A program made the translations under genes and the position numbers. The notes beneath the pieces are model-generated. The model was not told where the DNA came from, did no database searches, and was given only the letters and a program-made list of their open reading frames with translations. 7,970 bases of DNA, from NCBI GenBank assembly GCA_030428405.1, contig JAUIEH010000105.1, positions 1 to 7,970 of the forward strand, written 5' to 3'. Of this stretch, positions 5,722 to 7,970 are shown piece by piece; the stretch's first letter is position 1; each line of letters begins with the position of its first letter. Source of the DNA: Alphaproteobacteria bacterium. Its GTDB lineage: Bacteria > Pseudomonadota > Alphaproteobacteria > Caulobacterales > Maricaulaceae.

Positions 5722-6663
5722 ATGAGCGCGATCAAGCGCCTGCACGCTATTGACGGCTTATCGAGCGCCGAGCGCGGCGCAGCCATTGCGCTCGGCAATT
5801 TCGACGGCGTGCATCAGGGCCATCAGGCCGTGCTGGATGCGGCGCGCGCGAGCGCTGCGGCGTTGAACGCACCGCTTGGCGCAGCGGTGTTTCATCCCCA
5901 TCCGCGCCGCTTTTTCCAGCCCAACACTCAGCCTTTCCGCATCATGTCGAATGAGACGCGCGCGCGTGTGCTCGCCGAGCTTGGCGTGGATGTGATCTAC
6001 GAAATCCCGTTCGACCGCGATCTGTCGCTCAAGGATGACCGCGCCTTTGTCCGCGACGTGCTGCACGATGCGCTCGGCGTGAAAAGCGTCGCCATCGGCT
6101 TCGATTATCGCTTCGGCAAGGATCGAGTGGGCGACGCCGACAGCCTGACCCGGCTCGGCCGCGAGGCGGGTTTTGATGTTTCCGTGACCCGACCGGTCGA
6201 GCGCGATGGCGCGAAATGCTCCTCAACCGCCATCCGCACTGCGCTTGAGCATGGCGACATCGACGCCGCCACAGCGCTGCTCACGCGGCCCTGGCTGGTC
6301 GACGGCATTGTTGAGCGCGGCGATCAGCGCGGGCGCACGATTGGGTTTCCAACGGCGAATGTCGGACTTGGCGTGCATATCCGACCGCGCTTCGGCGTTT
6401 ACGCCGTGAAGGCGCGCATCGACGGCGAGGGCGACTGGCTGTCGGGCGTCGCCAATGTCGGCAAGCGCCCGACCTTTGACGGCGCAGTCGAGCGCATCGA
6501 GGCGCATTTGTTCGATTTTTCCGGCGATCTCTATGGCCGCCATGTCGAAATCGCCTTTCGCGCCTTTTTGCGCGACGAGCGCAAATTCGACGGCGTCGAC
6601 GCGCTCAAGACCCAGATCGCGAAAGACGCCGACGCTGCGCGCGCGGCGCTCGCCGCAGGTTGA
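5722..6663 (+). CDS. ribF: Bifunctional riboflavin kinase / FMN adenylyltransferase
   Basis: The 313-residue protein is a full-length RibF, which phosphorylates riboflavin to FMN and adenylates FMN to FAD in the cytoplasm. The N-terminal nucleotidyltransferase domain shows GNFDGVHQGH (25-34), HPHPRRFF (58-65), GFDYRFG (126-132) and SSTAIR (167-172). The C-terminal flavokinase domain shows IGFPTAN (207-213), FGVYAV (224-229), NVGKRPTF (245-252) and E260/H262 in the strand carrying the conserved Glu. All motifs are intact and in normal order. The ATG is preceded by GAGG at 11-nt spacing, overlapping the end of the hydratase gene, which suggests coupled expression. ileS follows in the same direction, a common arrangement. 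Confidence 0.97.
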   Translation: MSAIKRLHAIDGLSSAERGAAIALGNFDGVHQGHQAVLDAARASAAALNAPLGAAVFHPHPRRFFQPNTQPFRIMSNETRARVLAELGVDVIYEIPFDRDLSLKDDRAFVRDVLHDALGVKSVAIGFDYRFGKDRVGDADSLTRLGREAGFDVSVTRPVERDGAKCSSTAIRTALEHGDIDAATALLTRPWLVDGIVERGDQRGRTIGFPTANVGLGVHIRPRFGVYAVKARIDGEGDWLSGVANVGKRPTFDGAVERIEAHLFDFSGDLYGRHVEIAFRAFLRDERKFDGVDALKTQIAKDADAARAALAAG

Positions 6664-6670
6664 GCCGTGC

Positions 6671-6699
6671 TCGACCTCAGCGCCGGGCTCTGCTATGGC
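6671..6699 (+). promoter_or_regulatory. Candidate sigma-70-type promoter for ileS
   Basis: TCGACC (6671-6676) and TATGGC (6694-6699) are separated by 17 bp and resemble degraded -35 and -10 boxes; the -10 falls within GCTATGG. Transcription would begin near 6706, which is the A of a short ORF's ATG, giving ileS a leader of roughly 120 nt. Both boxes match the consensus only in part. Confidence 0.3.
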
Positions 6700-6705
6700 G
6701 CGGCC

Positions 6706-6768
6706 ATGAATTGCCCGCGTCTCATACGCTCGTCCGATCGAATTACCGGCCCGGCCGCCCGCGCATGA
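6706..6768 (+). CDS. Possible 20-codon leader ORF upstream of ileS
   Basis: The frame runs from ATG at 6706 to TGA at 6766-6768 and encodes MNCPRLIRSSDRITGPAARA. It has no SD, but the ATG coincides with the start predicted from the candidate promoter, so it could be a leaderless message. It has two Ile codons, one of them ATA, which is rare in this DNA. Its stop codon lies in the loop of the hairpin at 6751-6782. A chance ORF of this length is quite possible. Confidence 0.2.
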   Translation: MNCPRLIRSSDRITGPAARA

Positions 6769-6782
6769 GCGCGCGCGTCCGG
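6751..6782 (+). promoter_or_regulatory. Strong hairpin in the ileS leader (possible attenuator-like structure)
   Basis: Bases 6751-6764 pair with 6769-6782 in twelve Watson-Crick pairs with two single mismatches (6759/6774 and 6755/6778), closing a 4-nt ATGA loop. The stem is nearly all G/C. No T tract follows (the next bases are TTGAGCG), so it is not a standard intrinsic terminator. It lies 42 nt before the ileS start codon. Confidence 0.4.
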
Positions 6783-6824
6783 TTGAGCGTTTCCACCTGC
6801 ACAACATCGCGATAAACGAAGATC

Positions 6825-7970
6825 ATGACCGACGCGCCTGACGCCGCGGCCGGAACCGGTGAAAATCCAGCCGGCGGCCGCGACTATAAAGAAACCCTGT
6901 TCCTGCCGCAGACGGATTTTCCGATGCGGGCGGGGCTTCCCAAGCAGGAGCCGCAATGGCTCGCGCGCTGGGAGGAGATGAAGCTCTATGAGCGCATGCG
7001 CGAAGTGCGCGCGGATGCGGAGAAATTCATTCTCCATGACGGCCCGCCTTATGCGAACGGCCATCTCCATCTCGGCCACGCGCTCAATAAGATCCTCAAG
7101 GACTTCGTCGTGCGCACGCGCCAGATGGCGGGCTATGACGCCGCTTACGTGCCCGGCTGGGACTGCCACGGCCTGCCGATCGAGTGGAAGGTCGAAGAGG
7201 AATTCCGCGCCAAGGGCCGCAAGAAGGAAGACGTGCCGGTCGACGAGTTTCGCCGCGCGTGTCGCGCCTATGCCGATAAATGGGTCGAGGTGCAGCGCGA
7301 GGAATTCAAACGCCTCGGCGTGACCGGCGAGTGGGACGCGCCTTACACGACAATGGCGTTTTCCGCCGAAGCCGCGATTGTCGACGAGTTCCTGAAATTC
7401 GTGCTGTCGGGCCAGGTCTATCGCGGCTCCAAGCCGGTGATGTGGAGCCCGGTCGAACAGACCGCGCTCGCCGAGGCCGAGGTCGAATATCACGACGTCA
7501 CCAGCCATCAGATCTGGGTGCGCTTTCCGGTTTTGACGCCGCCGCCTCAGGTGTTTCGTGCTGTGGGTGAAAACTATCCTTCCGACAATGCTCTCGAAGA
7601 CGCCCAAGTCGTCATCTGGACCACGACGCCCTGGACCATACCCGGCAACCGCGCGGTATCGTTCAGCCCGTCGATCTCATACGGCCTCTATGAGGTCGAA
7701 GCGGTCGAGAAAGTCGTCGACCCGAAGACGGGCGAGGAGCGCGACCCCTGGGCCCAGCCGGGCGAGAAGCTCATCGTCGCCGACGCGCTCTGGGAGAGCG
7801 TGGCCAGCGCTGCGAAGATCGCGGACGCCAGCCGTCTCGGCGATGTCGATCCGACCGGGCTCTCTTGCGCGCATCCATTCCGCGGGCTCGACGGCGCGGA
7901 CGGCTATTATGATTTCGACGTGCCGATGCTCGCAGGCGATCATGTCACGGAGGAAGCCGGCACGGGCTTT
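6825..7970 (+). CDS. ileS: Isoleucyl-tRNA synthetase, N-terminal part (runs off the window)
   Basis: The first 382 codons are present without interruption; the rest lies beyond the edge. IleS charges tRNA-Ile with isoleucine in the cytosol and edits mischarged valine. Visible marks are the N-terminal extension with DYKETLFLPQTDFPMR, the class I HIGH signature in PPYANGHLHLGH (HLGH at 82-85), PGWDCHGLPIEWKVE, and the start of the CP1 insertion with MWSPVEQTALAEAEVEY. The editing-domain Thr-rich segment IWTTTPWTIPGNRA follows, and the window ends within VTEEAGTGF, part of the editing pocket. The KMSKS loop, anticodon-binding region and any zinc-binding end are outside. The ATG at 6825 has only a weak SD-like GAAG. 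ribF lies upstream; a candidate promoter, short ORF and hairpin occupy the 161-bp gap. Confidence 0.97.
   Translation, partial: MTDAPDAAAGTGENPAGGRDYKETLFLPQTDFPMRAGLPKQEPQWLARWEEMKLYERMREVRADAEKFILHDGPPYANGHLHLGHALNKILKDFVVRTRQMAGYDAAYVPGWDCHGLPIEWKVEEEFRAKGRKKEDVPVDEFRRACRAYADKWVEVQREEFKRLGVTGEWDAPYTTMAFSAEAAIVDEFLKFVLSGQVYRGSKPVMWSPVEQTALAEAEVEYHDVTSHQIWVRFPVLTPPPQVFRAVGENYPSDNALEDAQVVIWTTTPWTIPGNRAVSFSPSISYGLYEVEAVEKVVDPKTGEERDPWAQPGEKLIVADALWESVASAAKIADASRLGDVDPTGLSCAHPFRGLDGADGYYDFDVPMLAGDHVTEEAGTGF

Noticed and set aside
6664..6824. T-box riboswitch ahead of ileS
   Set aside because: There is no antiterminator bulge sequence and no room for the specifier stem; T-boxes are also not expected in this class.
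6693..7607. 304-codon open frame on the - strand opposite ileS
   Set aside because: It is the complement of an unmistakable IleS N-terminus with HIGH and editing motifs, so it is a shadow frame.
1..7970. Mobile element, defence island or CRISPR array
   Set aside because: No transposase, integrase, terminal repeats or spaced direct repeats were seen, and the genes look like a conserved chromosomal core.

Overview
The window looks like ordinary chromosome from a high-GC alphaproteobacterium. The reasons are the strong G/C preference at third codon positions, the use of GTG and TTG starts backed by good Shine-Dalgarno (SD) sequences, a TipF-like EAL protein (a flagellar regulator known from Caulobacter crescentus), and a class-IIA HAD phosphatase of the DVWGV type common in this class. 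No insertion sequence, prophage, CRISPR array, tRNA or rRNA gene was seen, and no gene-free stretch exceeds 300 bases.

Layout. 1-123: the last 40 codons of an OmpA/MotB-family protein (+). 169-1767: an NYN-domain predicted RNase with tandem winged-helix-like modules (-), convergent with the OmpA gene; a hairpin plus T-tract that would terminate the OmpA transcript lies inside the last codons of the NYN gene. 1965-3269: a membrane-anchored, coiled-coil, degenerate EAL protein resembling TipF (+), divergent from the NYN gene. 3284-3661: a small two-helix membrane protein with a histidine-rich tail (-), tail to tail with the EAL gene. 3862-4740: the HAD hydrolase (+), divergent from the membrane protein across about 200 bp carrying a cluster of GAAC/GTTC half-sites. 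4750-5136: a CheY-like single-domain response regulator (-), tail to tail with the HAD gene. 5275-5715: a MaoC-like (R)-enoyl-CoA hydratase with a TTG start (+). 5722-6663: ribF, 6 bp downstream of the hydratase gene (+). 6825 to the window edge: the first 382 codons of ileS (+).

How the genes relate. The hydratase and ribF genes are almost certainly co-transcribed. ribF followed by ileS is a widely conserved bacterial order, but here 161 bp separate them. That gap holds a candidate promoter, a 20-codon ORF and a strong hairpin whose loop contains the ORF's stop codon, so ileS may have its own expression control. The TipF-like protein and the CheY-like regulator both point to a motile, chemotactic cell and to c-di-GMP signalling, but they lie in separate transcription units. 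The rest is housekeeping (flavin cofactors, tRNA charging) or unassigned.

No obviously new system stands out. The parts most worth a second look are the NYN protein's domain architecture, the degenerate EAL site, and the ileS leader.
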